From: Gammaproteobacteria bacterium
Lineage (GTDB): Bacteria > Pseudomonadota > Gammaproteobacteria > Nitrosococcales > Methylophagaceae
Reading direction: 5' to 3'
DNA: 11,069 nt
Assembly (NCBI GenBank): GCA_002402245.1
Contig: NVVP01000018.1
Coordinates: 31,673-42,741 of the forward strand
Shown piece by piece: positions 1 to 6,220 of this stretch (position 1 is its first letter; every line of letters begins with the position of its first letter). The position numbers and the translations under genes were made by a program. The notes under the pieces were generated by a model that ran no database searches, had not been told where the DNA came from, and saw only the letters and a list, made by a program, of their open reading frames with translations.

Positions 1-706
1 TAGCTTCTAGCGCTAGAGTAGGTTCATGGCGATATTCTGCTGGCAGTGTTGCCATTTCATCAGCACCCACATATGGAGGGTTACTCACAATCAGATCGTA
101 TTGTTTTCCAGCTAGTGCTGACCAGCAATCAGATTGAATGGCAGTGACTCTATCTGAAATATCATATTTGTCGATATTAAGTTGGCTGACATCAAGTGCA
201 TCTTGGCTAATATCAACGGCATCAACATTAGCATCAGGAAATGCATCCGCACAGGCTATTGCAATACAACCGCCGCCAGTGCATAAGTCGAGAATAGAAT
301 TAACCGAGTCAGGATCGATTAACCAAGGTGTAAATTGCTGACTAATTAACTCTGCAAAAGGAGAGCGAGGAATTAGAACACGCTCATCAACATAAAAAGG
401 CATGCCAGCAAACCAGGCTTCATTGGTTAGGTAAGGAACAGGTACACGGTCAGTTATACGGCGTTCAACCAAGCTAACAATGTGTTTTTTCTCATCGGTA
501 GTGAGGCGTGCATCAGCAAATAGTTCAGGAAATTCTGTCGCCGGTAAATGTAAGCTGTGCAAAATTAATTGTAATGCTTCATTAAAGGCATCGACATTAC
601 CATGGCCATAAAAAAGGTCAGAAGCATTAAATTGCGAGTTCACCCAGCGAAGCATATCTCGTAAAGAATGTAGTTCATTAATAACGGCTGGAGATATAGC
701 TGCCAT
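1..706 (-). CDS. prmB: PrmB, ribosomal protein uL3 glutamine N5-methyltransferase (partial, C-terminus off the left edge)
   Basis: The enzyme methylates the glutamine side chain of ribosomal protein L3 with S-adenosylmethionine in the cytoplasm. I translated the first 235 residues by hand; the family is usually about 310 residues, so roughly the last quarter lies outside the window. An N-terminal helical region contains a DMLRW segment near residues 17-21 and YLTNEAWF near 92-99, both typical of PrmB. VLIPRSP (about 110-116) is followed by SAM-binding motif I, DLCTGGGC (140-147), and by the signature NPPY (209-212) that binds the substrate glutamine amide. YRHEP (225-229) is also family-typical. 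These points favour PrmB over its release-factor paralogue PrmC. The ATG shares one base with the leuC stop (TAATG), so translation is probably coupled. In many relatives prmB lies beside aroC; linkage to leuC is less usual. Confidence 0.93.
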   Translation of the reverse strand, partial: MAAISPAVINELHSLRDMLRWVNSQFNASDLFYGHGNVDAFNEALQLILHSLHLPATEFPELFADARLTTDEKKHIVSLVERRITDRVPVPYLTNEAWFAGMPFYVDERVLIPRSPFAELISQQFTPWLIDPDSVNSILDLCTGGGCIAIACADAFPDANVDAVDISQDALDVSQLNIDKYDISDRVTAIQSDCWSALAGKQYDLIVSNPPYVGADEMATLPAEYRHEPTLALEA

Positions 707-2109
707 TATTGGCTTACATCAACAAAGTGACCGGCAATCGCGGCAGCGGCCGCCATTGATGGACTCACTAAATGAGTCCGACCACCTAAACCTTGGCGAC
801 CTTCGAAGTTACGGTTCGAGGTTGAGGCACAATGTTCTTTTGCTCCTAAACGGTCAGCATTCATCGCTAAGCACATTGAGCAACCAGGATCGCGCCATTC
901 AAAACCAGCATCAATAAATAGTTTATCTAGGCCTTCTTTTTCGGCTTGTAATTTGACTAAGCCTGAGCCTGGAACCACTAATGCCTGTTCTAAACTGCTC
1001 GCGACATGTCGACCTTTAATGACCGCTGCTGCTTGGCGTAAATCTTCGATACGAGAATTAGTACAAGAACCGATAAAAACACGGTCAAGTTTAATGTCCG
1101 TAATGGCTTGATTAGGTTTAAGTCCCATATAGGCTAAGGCTTTTTCCATACCACTACGCTTGATAAGATCTTTCTCTTTAGCAGGATCGGGTACATTTTC
1201 ATCAACGGCCACTACCATTTCAGGCGATGTTCCCCATGAGACTTGTGGTTTTATATCGGCGGCCTGCAAGACAACTGTTTTATCAAAGGTAGCGCCTTCA
1301 TCAGTATGTAAGTCGCGCCATGCTGTTACAGCTTGCTCCCAGTCAGCCTCTGAAGGGGCGAAAGGGCGGCCTTGTACATAATCAATAGTAATATCATCAA
1401 CGGCAATAATTCCGGCGCGAGACCCTGCTTCAATGGTCATATTGCAGACTGTCATACGGCCTTCCATGCTCAATGCGCGAATAGCTTCACCAGCAAACTC
1501 GATGGTATAACCGGTTCCGCCGGCAGTACCTAACACTCCAATAATCGCTAACACAATATCTTTTGCCGTTACGCCATCTCTCACTTGACCATCAACACGC
1601 ACTAACATGTTTTTTGCTTTAGTTTGAATTAAGCACTGAGTGGCCATAACATGCTCAACTTCAGATGTTCCTATCCCAAAAGCAAGCGCACCAAACGCGC
1701 CATGAGTAGAAGTATGCGAGTCGCCACAGACGACAGTCATACCTGGTAATGTCGCCCCTTGCTCAGGGCCTACAACATGAACAATACCTTGGCGAACATC
1801 ATTCAGGTCAAACTCGGTAACGCCAAAGTCTTTACAGTTTTCATCTAGTGTTTCAACTTGTAAGCGAGAGATAGGATCAGCGATACCTTGTTCACGATGA
1901 CTTGTTGGAACATTGTGATCAGGAGTAGCTAACATTGAGTTGAGACGGTGAGGTTTTCGGCCTGCTAAGCGTAATCCTTCAAATGCTTGTGGAGAGGTCA
2001 CTTCATGCACTAGTTGACGGTCGATATACAGTAATACTGTGCCAGATTCATCCGTACGAACAATATGTTGTTCCCATAGTTTATCGTAAAGTGTTTTGGC
2101 TGTAGTCAT
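706..2109 (-). CDS. leuC: LeuC, 3-isopropylmalate dehydratase large subunit
   Basis: LeuC with LeuD isomerises 2-isopropylmalate to 3-isopropylmalate in leucine biosynthesis. At 467 residues it is full length. It is aconitase-like throughout: KTLYDKLW at the N-terminus, CGDSHTSTHGAFGALAFGIG around residue 128-147, and the [4Fe-4S] ligand motifs GSCTNSR and PGCSMC in the C-terminal half, then CASTSNRNFEGRQG and THLVSP. The start agrees with the known family N-terminus, but the bases before the ATG show no clear Shine-Dalgarno sequence. A TATAAT box lies close upstream. The partner leuD is not downstream, where prmB starts within the leuC stop codon, nor anywhere else in the window, so the small subunit must be encoded elsewhere. 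One difference from the E. coli protein, as I recall it, is GRQGLGG in place of GRQGRGG near the C-terminus. Confidence 0.96.
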   Translation of the reverse strand: MTTAKTLYDKLWEQHIVRTDESGTVLLYIDRQLVHEVTSPQAFEGLRLAGRKPHRLNSMLATPDHNVPTSHREQGIADPISRLQVETLDENCKDFGVTEFDLNDVRQGIVHVVGPEQGATLPGMTVVCGDSHTSTHGAFGALAFGIGTSEVEHVMATQCLIQTKAKNMLVRVDGQVRDGVTAKDIVLAIIGVLGTAGGTGYTIEFAGEAIRALSMEGRMTVCNMTIEAGSRAGIIAVDDITIDYVQGRPFAPSEADWEQAVTAWRDLHTDEGATFDKTVVLQAADIKPQVSWGTSPEMVVAVDENVPDPAKEKDLIKRSGMEKALAYMGLKPNQAITDIKLDRVFIGSCTNSRIEDLRQAAAVIKGRHVASSLEQALVVPGSGLVKLQAEKEGLDKLFIDAGFEWRDPGCSMCLAMNADRLGAKEHCASTSNRNFEGRQGLGGRTHLVSPSMAAAAAIAGHFVDVSQ

Positions 2110-2142
2110 GATGAATTGGTTTTTATAATACTAAAAGAGGCA

Positions 2143-2148
2143 ATTATA
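2143..2148 (-). promoter_or_regulatory. Candidate -10 box for leuC-prmB
   Basis: The minus strand reads TATAAT here, about 34 bases before the leuC ATG. The hexamer 17 bases further upstream (TAGAGC) matches the -35 consensus poorly. A start site here would give a leader of under 30 bases, too short for a leucine attenuator. I see no leader peptide rich in leucine codons between this box and leuC. Confidence 0.45.
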
Positions 2149-2248
2149 CAGCGAAGCGATGAATAGCTCTAATTATGAAGGAACTATTTGGTTGGGATCT
2201 TGAGCGAGGAGAGTTGAAAACAGGGATAAAGGTTAAATTTTAGGCAAA

Positions 2249-2286
2249 AAAAAACGAGTCACCGATAAAGGCCTGACTCGTTTTTT
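2249..2286 (-). terminator. Rho-independent terminator of the hps1-phi operon
   Basis: An inverted repeat ACGAGTCA / TGACTCGT surrounds a 12-base loop and is flanked by an A-run on the left and a T-run on the right. It therefore reads as a terminator on both strands. It starts 17 bases after the phi stop codon and insulates leuC from the RuMP operon. Confidence 0.88.
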
Positions 2287-2302
2287 CTATTTGGAAATGT
2301 GA

Positions 2303-2836
2303 TTATTCCATATTTGCGTGTCTAAATCTCATTTGCTCTTCTTCAATGCCGCGCTCATGTATTAGATGAGACACCATTGCTTCTAAGAAAATCAATGTAG
2401 ATAATTCAAACATTGTACCCATAGGCATGCCTTTGGTAGCGGTAAAGCTATCATCAGAACCTACTTGGATTGTTTGATCAGCTAAATCGCCAATAGTAGA
2501 GCTAGATTTTGAACAAATCAGCACTACTTTAGCGCCTTCAGACTTGGCTTTATTAGTAAAAGACACAAGCTGAGTAGTTTCACCTGAACCTGAAATGACG
2601 ATTAATAAATCACCTTTTCGGATGCTAGGCGTACTAATTTCACCCTGAACAAATACTTCATAACCACTATGCATCAATCTCATACCTAGGAAGTTACCCA
2701 CTAGTTTTGAGCGACCTGCACCTGTAATAAAGATGCGTTTAGCGTCATCACACATTGAAACTAAAGTAGTTTCTAATGAATCATCAGTAGAACCAAGGAT
2801 ATTAGTGATTTTATTTAATAGTAGATCTCGATGCAT
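2303..2836 (-). CDS. hxlB: 6-phospho-3-hexuloisomerase (PHI)
   Basis: PHI converts D-arabino-3-hexulose 6-phosphate, the product of HPS, to fructose 6-phosphate, the second step of formaldehyde fixation by the RuMP cycle. The 177-residue length is normal for a stand-alone PHI. It is a single SIS domain: TGAGRS (38-43) and SGSGET (82-87) form the phosphosugar-binding loops, and GTMFELSTLIFLE (140-152) is the PHI-type helix carrying a conserved glutamate. The gene begins 11 bases after the hps1 stop. Its AAGGA ribosome-binding site overlaps that stop, so hps1 and phi are co-transcribed and probably translationally coupled. In some methanotrophs the two are fused; here they are separate proteins. 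A strong terminator follows. Confidence 0.95.
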   Translation of the reverse strand: MHRDLLLNKITNILGSTDDSLETTLVSMCDDAKRIFITGAGRSKLVGNFLGMRLMHSGYEVFVQGEISTPSIRKGDLLIVISGSGETTQLVSFTNKAKSEGAKVVLICSKSSSTIGDLADQTIQVGSDDSFTATKGMPMGTMFELSTLIFLEAMVSHLIHERGIEEEQMRFRHANME

Positions 2837-2847
2837 TGTACTATTCC

Positions 2848-3483
2848 TTATGCTGCGTCAACTAAAGCACGCAATTCTTTAGCTGAATCAGCTGGAGAAT
2901 CTGCACCGTAGATAGCCGCGCCAACAACAACGATAGTTGCGCCAGCTTGAACTGTGCTTTGGATTGTATCTTTGTTGATACCACCAGCAACAGAGATTTT
3001 AACATCTAAGCCAAGACCAGCAATTAATGCTAAATCAGCAAAAGGTGTTTGACCTGCAGCTTGTGCATCAAGACCAGTGTGAACACCGATGATTTGTGCG
3101 CCGTTAGCAACAGCTTCTTTAGCAACAGCAGCTTTATCTTCAACAGAGATTAAATCAATTTGAGCTTCAGCATTGTTCGCTTTAGCTGCTTTGATAACAC
3201 CGTTAACCGTTGCAGTATCAGCTGCACCTAAAACTGTACAGATGTTACCACCTGCTTCGAAGAAAGGTGTTGATTCGTACTCACCCGCATCCATAGTTTT
3301 AAGGTCAACTAAGATTTTTTTAGTTGGGTGTGCTGCTTTTAAAGCCTTAACAAGTTTAAGACCGTTATATTTGATACATGGAGTACCAATTTCTAGAATG
3401 TCAACATATGGTGCTACTGCTTCAGCTAGAGCCATTGTTGCGTCGAAATCTAGAGAATCTAGAGCCATTTGGATTTCAGCCAT
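2848..3483 (-). CDS. hxlA: 3-hexulose-6-phosphate synthase, copy 1 (HPS)
   Basis: HPS condenses formaldehyde with ribulose 5-phosphate. I place the start at 3483 (211 residues, MAEIQMALD) rather than at an upstream in-frame ATG at 3519. The inner ATG is preceded by TAGGAG at a normal distance, the same signal as before copy 2, and the N-terminus then aligns with copy 2 and with the family; the 12 extra residues have no counterpart. The protein has the OMP-decarboxylase-superfamily barrel: EIGTP (31-35), the catalytic and metal-binding DLKTMD (60-65), GVHTGLD (133-139) and SVAGGIN (164-170). It shares 178 of 208 aligned residues with copy 2 by my count. It leads the operon with phi, so this copy is probably the one stoichiometrically tied to the isomerase. 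Confidence 0.95.
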   Translation of the reverse strand: MAEIQMALDSLDFDATMALAEAVAPYVDILEIGTPCIKYNGLKLVKALKAAHPTKKILVDLKTMDAGEYESTPFFEAGGNICTVLGAADTATVNGVIKAAKANNAEAQIDLISVEDKAAVAKEAVANGAQIIGVHTGLDAQAAGQTPFADLALIAGLGLDVKISVAGGINKDTIQSTVQAGATIVVVGAAIYGADSPADSAKELRALVDAA

Positions 3484-3538
3484 GTTACCTACTCCTAAAA
3501 TAATTTTAAATTTATACACGTTAATTACGCGATTTGGA

Positions 3539-3568
3539 ACTATAGTTCAGATACCAGAGTAAAGTCAA
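3539..3568 (-). promoter_or_regulatory. Sigma70-type promoter of hps1-phi
   Basis: On the minus strand TTGACT (3563-3568) and TATAGT (3539-3544) are separated by exactly 18 bases. The expected leader is about 50 bases and ends in the TAGGAG ribosome-binding site. The spacer holds ATCTG at the same position as in the hps2 promoter, so the two promoters look paralogous. Confidence 0.8.
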
Positions 3569-3589
3569 TTTACCCTCGTAATCTGAGAA

Positions 3590-3629
3590 AAACCAACCGT
3601 AACATTGAATTATTTAATTCATGTTACGG
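3590..3629 (-). terminator. Rho-independent terminator after tal
   Basis: CCGTAACAT (3597-3605) pairs with ATGTTACGG (3621-3629). After one bulged T, GAATT pairs with AATTC around a four-base loop. On the minus strand the stem is followed by TTGG and then five T. The tract is slightly displaced, but the hairpin is long and lies 41 bases after the tal stop, just ahead of the hps1 promoter. It separates tal from hps1-phi. Confidence 0.72.
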
Positions 3630-3669
3630 CTGAGAATTTATTAAATTATTGCTACTTTATTTAAGTGAA

Positions 3670-4653
3670 TTAAGCTTCTAATTCAGCTAAACGACTTGCC
3701 AATAATTCTTCTAGAACACCTAAAGCTTTAGCAAAACCATCAATACCTTCCGCTAGTTTTTCTGTCGCCATACGATCTTCTTTATGCATTGCTTCAAATG
3801 TTGCTTTATCCATATTGATTTTTTTAATATCAGAGTTAGCAGCATTGTCAGCAGATAATTTTTGCGGCAATTCACCTTCAGTTGATTGCAATTCATCCAG
3901 GATACCTGGTGAAATTGTTAGCAAGTCAACACCAGCCAACTCAGTGATTTCACCTAGGTTACGGAAGCTTGCGCCCATAACTTCAGTTTTGTAACCGAAT
4001 TTTTTGAAGTAGTTATAAATTGCAGTAACAGATACAACACCTGGATCTTCTGCTGCTGGGTATGAATCTGTACCTGTATCTTTTTTGTACCAATCAAGAA
4101 TACGACCCACAAAAGGTGAGATAAGGGTAATACCATTTTCAGCACATGCAACAGCTTGGTGTAAACCAAATACTAAAGTAAGGTTGGTGTGGATACCTTC
4201 TTCTTCAAGTACTTTCGCTGCTTGAATGCCTTCCCATGTTGCTGCAATTTTAATCAGAATACGGTCACGTGAAACGCCAGCTGCTTCGTATTGAGCAATT
4301 AAATCACGGCCTTTTTCGATTGTCGCATCAGTATCATAAGATAAACGCGCATCAACTTCAGTTGAAACACGTTGTGGCACGATATCAAGAATTTTTAGAC
4401 CAAAAGATACGGCTAAGCGGTCAAATGCTAGGGTAACAACATCAGCTGAAGATGCAGCAGCACCTACAGTTTCACGAGCACCTTTTAATGTGTCATCAAC
4501 AATTGCTTGATACTCAGGCATTTGAGCTGCCGCAGTAATTAGTGATGGGTTTGTTGTTGCATCACGAGGAGTAAATTGTTGGATAGCTGCAATGTCGCCA
4601 GTGTCGGCAACCACAACGGTCATTTCTTTAAGCTGATCAAGTAGATTTGCCAT
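3670..4653 (-). CDS. tal: Transaldolase, TalB type
   Basis: Transaldolase moves a dihydroxyacetone unit between fructose 6-phosphate and erythrose 4-phosphate, helping regenerate ribulose 5-phosphate in the RuMP cycle. At 327 residues it has the length of classical TalB, not the short TalC/FSA type. VVADTGDIAAI carries the catalytic Asp17; DATTNPSL (31-38) follows. RILIKIAATWEGI holds the Schiff-base lysine at 135, and LISPFVGRILDWYKK and GASFRN are also canonical. An AAGAAGG ribosome-binding site precedes the ATG. The 154 bases between tal and the upstream repeat-protein gene hold no convincing terminator and no strong promoter, so the two may form one transcript; a lone TATGAT about 60 bases upstream has no good -35 partner. 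A hairpin terminator follows the gene. Confidence 0.96.
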   Translation of the reverse strand: MANLLDQLKEMTVVVADTGDIAAIQQFTPRDATTNPSLITAAAQMPEYQAIVDDTLKGARETVGAAASSADVVTLAFDRLAVSFGLKILDIVPQRVSTEVDARLSYDTDATIEKGRDLIAQYEAAGVSRDRILIKIAATWEGIQAAKVLEEEGIHTNLTLVFGLHQAVACAENGITLISPFVGRILDWYKKDTGTDSYPAAEDPGVVSVTAIYNYFKKFGYKTEVMGASFRNLGEITELAGVDLLTISPGILDELQSTEGELPQKLSADNAANSDIKKINMDKATFEAMHKEDRMATEKLAEGIDGFAKALGVLEELLASRLAELEA

Positions 4654-4807
4654 GTTTAAAGATACCTTCTTATTCTAAAGTTAAAAACAGATACACATCA
4701 TAATTATTGCGTATCCGGGGTTTGAGCTACTTAAAAAGTATTCTTACGTACTAACTACGGCAGAATAAGTAATGTTTTAAGTTGTTAGCAGTGGGGTTAA
4801 GGTTTAA

Positions 4808-5092
4808 TTAACCTTGGCTGCGAATGTATTGTTCCACACCAGTAAGCACTGACTGGTCACGGATATAACGTTCAACGCTAGTAATTACAGTGCTTTTTTG
4901 AGCACGGATATAACGTTCAACGCCAGTAATTGATGTGCTTGTTTGTGCACGGATATAACGTTCAACACCTGTTAAACCATCGTTATTTGCAGCGCTTGCT
5001 GCAGATGGAGCTGTTGTAGTTTCAGGTGAAGATGAAAATAAACCTGAAAAGAAGCTGCAAATTGAAGCGAAAAAGCCTTTATTGTTATTCAT
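4808..5092 (-). CDS. Small repeat protein with four TGVERYIRAQ-type motifs, unknown function
   Basis: I do not recognise a named family for this 94-residue protein. Residues 6-22 are rich in Phe, Ser and Gly (GFFASICSFFSGLFSSS) after a single Lys; this could be a membrane-associating or self-associating segment. It has no lipobox and does not look like a classical signal peptide. Residues 23-39 are a Thr/Ser/Ala linker. Four copies of an 11-residue motif follow: LTGVERYIRAQ (40-50), ITGVERYIRAQ (55-65), ITSVERYIRDQ (70-80) and LTGVEQYIRSQ (83-93), spaced 15, 15 and 13 residues apart by short Ser/Thr linkers. Each could form a short helix capped by Thr-Gly, with Val, Tyr and Ile on one face. 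The ribosome-binding site is AGAGG about eight bases before the ATG. It lies upstream of tal, probably co-transcribed with it, inside the RuMP block. A multivalent tether for RuMP enzymes is my inference only. Confidence 0.82.
   Translation of the reverse strand: MNNNKGFFASICSFFSGLFSSSPETTTAPSAASAANNDGLTGVERYIRAQTSTSITGVERYIRAQKSTVITSVERYIRDQSVLTGVEQYIRSQG
4858..4966 (-). repeat. Three identical 19-bp direct repeats, 45-bp period, within the repeat-protein gene
   Basis: The 19 bases CACGGATATAACGTTCAAC (plus strand) occur exactly at 4858-4876, 4903-4921 and 4948-4966. Each encodes VERYIR plus part of the flanking codons. The fourth motif of the protein (4814-4846) has diverged at the DNA level. 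Identity at synonymous positions suggests tandem duplication of a 45-bp unit, or homogenisation after it. Confidence 0.9.
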
Positions 5093-5138
5093 GGAGGATA
5101 CCTCTGTTATGTTGTTTTACTAAATTATCATTAGTAAA
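5093..5138 (-). promoter_or_regulatory. Leader of the repeat-protein gene with two small inverted repeats
   Basis: TTTACTAA (5116-5123) and TTAGTAAA (5131-5138) form an 8-bp inverted repeat with a 7-base loop, about 25 bases ahead of the ATG. Nearer the ATG the minus strand reads GAGG-TAT-CCTC, so the Shine-Dalgarno bases could pair with the bases just before the start codon. There is no T-run, so neither is a terminator. Either could be an operator or an RNA element. The surrounding 5093-5290 holds no other gene. Confidence 0.35.
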
Positions 5139-5294
5139 TAATTGTTATTTCATTTTACGCTGTGGCAATGCAGAAGAGTAAACATGAATATTAGGACTGC
5201 TTCTTATTTGTGACCACGTCATTTAATTAAGCTGAATAGATTCACCAGCATCGTATCATTTACGTGTTGCTCTTATTCTACTGAATCCAACAGT

Positions 5295-5329
5295 AAAAAA
5301 CGAGTGGCTATGAATAATCAGCCACTCGT
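5295..5329 (-). terminator. Rho-independent terminator after hps2
   Basis: A perfect 10-bp stem, ACGAGTGGCT (5300-5309) with AGCCACTCGT (5320-5329), surrounds a 10-base loop. On the minus strand it is followed by six T. It lies about 37 bases after the hps2 stop, so hps2 is a single-gene unit and the repeat-protein gene downstream needs its own promoter. Confidence 0.93.
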
Positions 5330-5365
5330 CTTTTATATCTTAAGACTTAATAATTAAATCGAGTC

Positions 5366-6007
5366 TTATGCTGCATCAACTAATGCACGTAATTCTTTAG
5401 CTGAATCAGCTGGAGAATCTGCACCGTAGATAGCAGCACCAACAACAACGATAGTTGCGCCGGCTTGGATTGTGCTTTGGATTGTATCTTTGTTGATACC
5501 ACCAGCAACAGAGATGCGAACACCTAAGTTTAAGTCAGCAACTAATGCTAAATCAGCAAAAGGTGTTTGACCTGCAGCTTGAGCGTCAAGACCAGTGTGA
5601 ACACCGATGATTTGAGCACCGTTAGCTGCTGCAGCTGTAGCACATGCTGCTTTATCTTTAACGCTGATTAAATCGATTTGAGCTTCAGAGTTGTTAGCGT
5701 TAGCTGCTTTAATTACGCCGCCCATTGTAGCTGTATCAGATACACCTAAAACAGTACAGATATCTGCACCAGCTTCGTAGAAAGGAGTTGATTCGTACTC
5801 ACCCGCATCCATAGTTTTAAGATCAACTAAAAGAAGTTTGTTAGGGAATTTTGCTTTTAAAGTTGTAACAAGCTCAAGACCGTTATACTTGATACAAGGT
5901 GTACCAATTTCTAAAATGTCAACATAAGGCGCTACTTGCTCAGCTAGTGCTACAGTTGCATCAAAATCTAGAGAATCTAGAGCCATTTGGATAAGTGCTT
6001 TTGCCAT
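5366..6007 (-). CDS. hxlA: 3-hexulose-6-phosphate synthase, copy 2 (HPS)
   Basis: This second formaldehyde-fixing aldolase has 213 residues. It carries the same EIGTP, DLKTMD, GVHTGLD and SVAGGIN motifs as copy 1, so no catalytic residue appears lost. Differences from copy 1 cluster in the middle (for example LKAKFPNKLL for LKAAHPTKKI, and KDKAACATAAA for EDKAAVAKEAV), while the last 47 residues differ at only one position, plus a Lys/Arg exchange just before them. The ATG at 6007 follows TAGGAG by about ten bases. Unlike copy 1 it has no phi partner: a strong terminator ends the transcript right after the gene. Two copies may raise enzyme dose or answer to different conditions. Confidence 0.95.
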   Translation of the reverse strand: MAKALIQMALDSLDFDATVALAEQVAPYVDILEIGTPCIKYNGLELVTTLKAKFPNKLLLVDLKTMDAGEYESTPFYEAGADICTVLGVSDTATMGGVIKAANANNSEAQIDLISVKDKAACATAAAANGAQIIGVHTGLDAQAAGQTPFADLALVADLNLGVRISVAGGINKDTIQSTIQAGATIVVVGAAIYGADSPADSAKELRALVDAA

Positions 6008-6067
6008 ATTGACATGCTCCTAAAAATATAAAATGAAAAGTTGTGTACGCTAAATTTACGCCCCGAG

Positions 6068-6097
6068 ACTATAAGACAGATTACTCATAGATGTCAA
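6068..6097 (-). promoter_or_regulatory. Sigma70-type promoter of hps2
   Basis: On the minus strand TTGACA (6092-6097) and TATAGT (6068-6073) are 18 bases apart. This is a near-consensus, probably strong promoter. The leader is about 55 bases and ends in TATTTTTAGGAG, close to the hps1 leader (TTATTTTAGGAG). Confidence 0.83.
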
Positions 6098-6127
6098 TTT
6101 GATGGGCTTGGTGATTATCTTATCCCT

Positions 6128-6157
6128 TTGTATACTCTGGACACAGGCAATTATAAT
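6128..6157 (+). promoter_or_regulatory. Promoter of the HAD phosphatase-dhaK operon
   Basis: TATAAT (6152-6157) lies 18 bases after TTGTAT (6128-6133). It is divergent from the hps2 promoter, with only about 30 bases between the two -35 boxes, so one regulator bound between them could act on both. I found no clear operator palindrome there. Confidence 0.6.
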
Positions 6158-6220
6158 ATGAGACGCTAACTCTTTAATTAGCTGTTAAGCGCAACAATAT
6201 GGGAAATAAATCATAAGATT

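Noticed and set aside
138..341. 67-codon plus-strand open frame at the left edge
   Set aside because: It is antisense to the clear methyltransferase motifs of prmB.
3484..3519. Upstream in-frame ATG that would lengthen HPS copy 1 by 12 residues
   Set aside because: The added residues have no match in copy 2, and TAGGAG sits correctly before the inner ATG at 3483.
3173..3562. 129-codon open frame antisense to hps1
   Set aside because: It is a shadow of a highly conserved gene on the other strand, with no ribosome-binding site or recognisable domain.
4814..4975. Possible CRISPR or non-coding tandem array
   Set aside because: The 45-bp period keeps the reading frame, the spacers are coding and similar, and there are no cas genes.
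4654..5105. Shared AGGTATC context at the ribosome-binding sites of tal and the repeat-protein gene
   Set aside because: AAGGTAT also precedes the porin ATG, so it is most likely an ordinary Shine-Dalgarno context and not a shared control element.
6199..6216. Five-codon open frame (MGNKS) just ahead of the HAD phosphatase
   Set aside because: It has no ribosome-binding site and no regulatory codon run, so a leader peptide is not supported.
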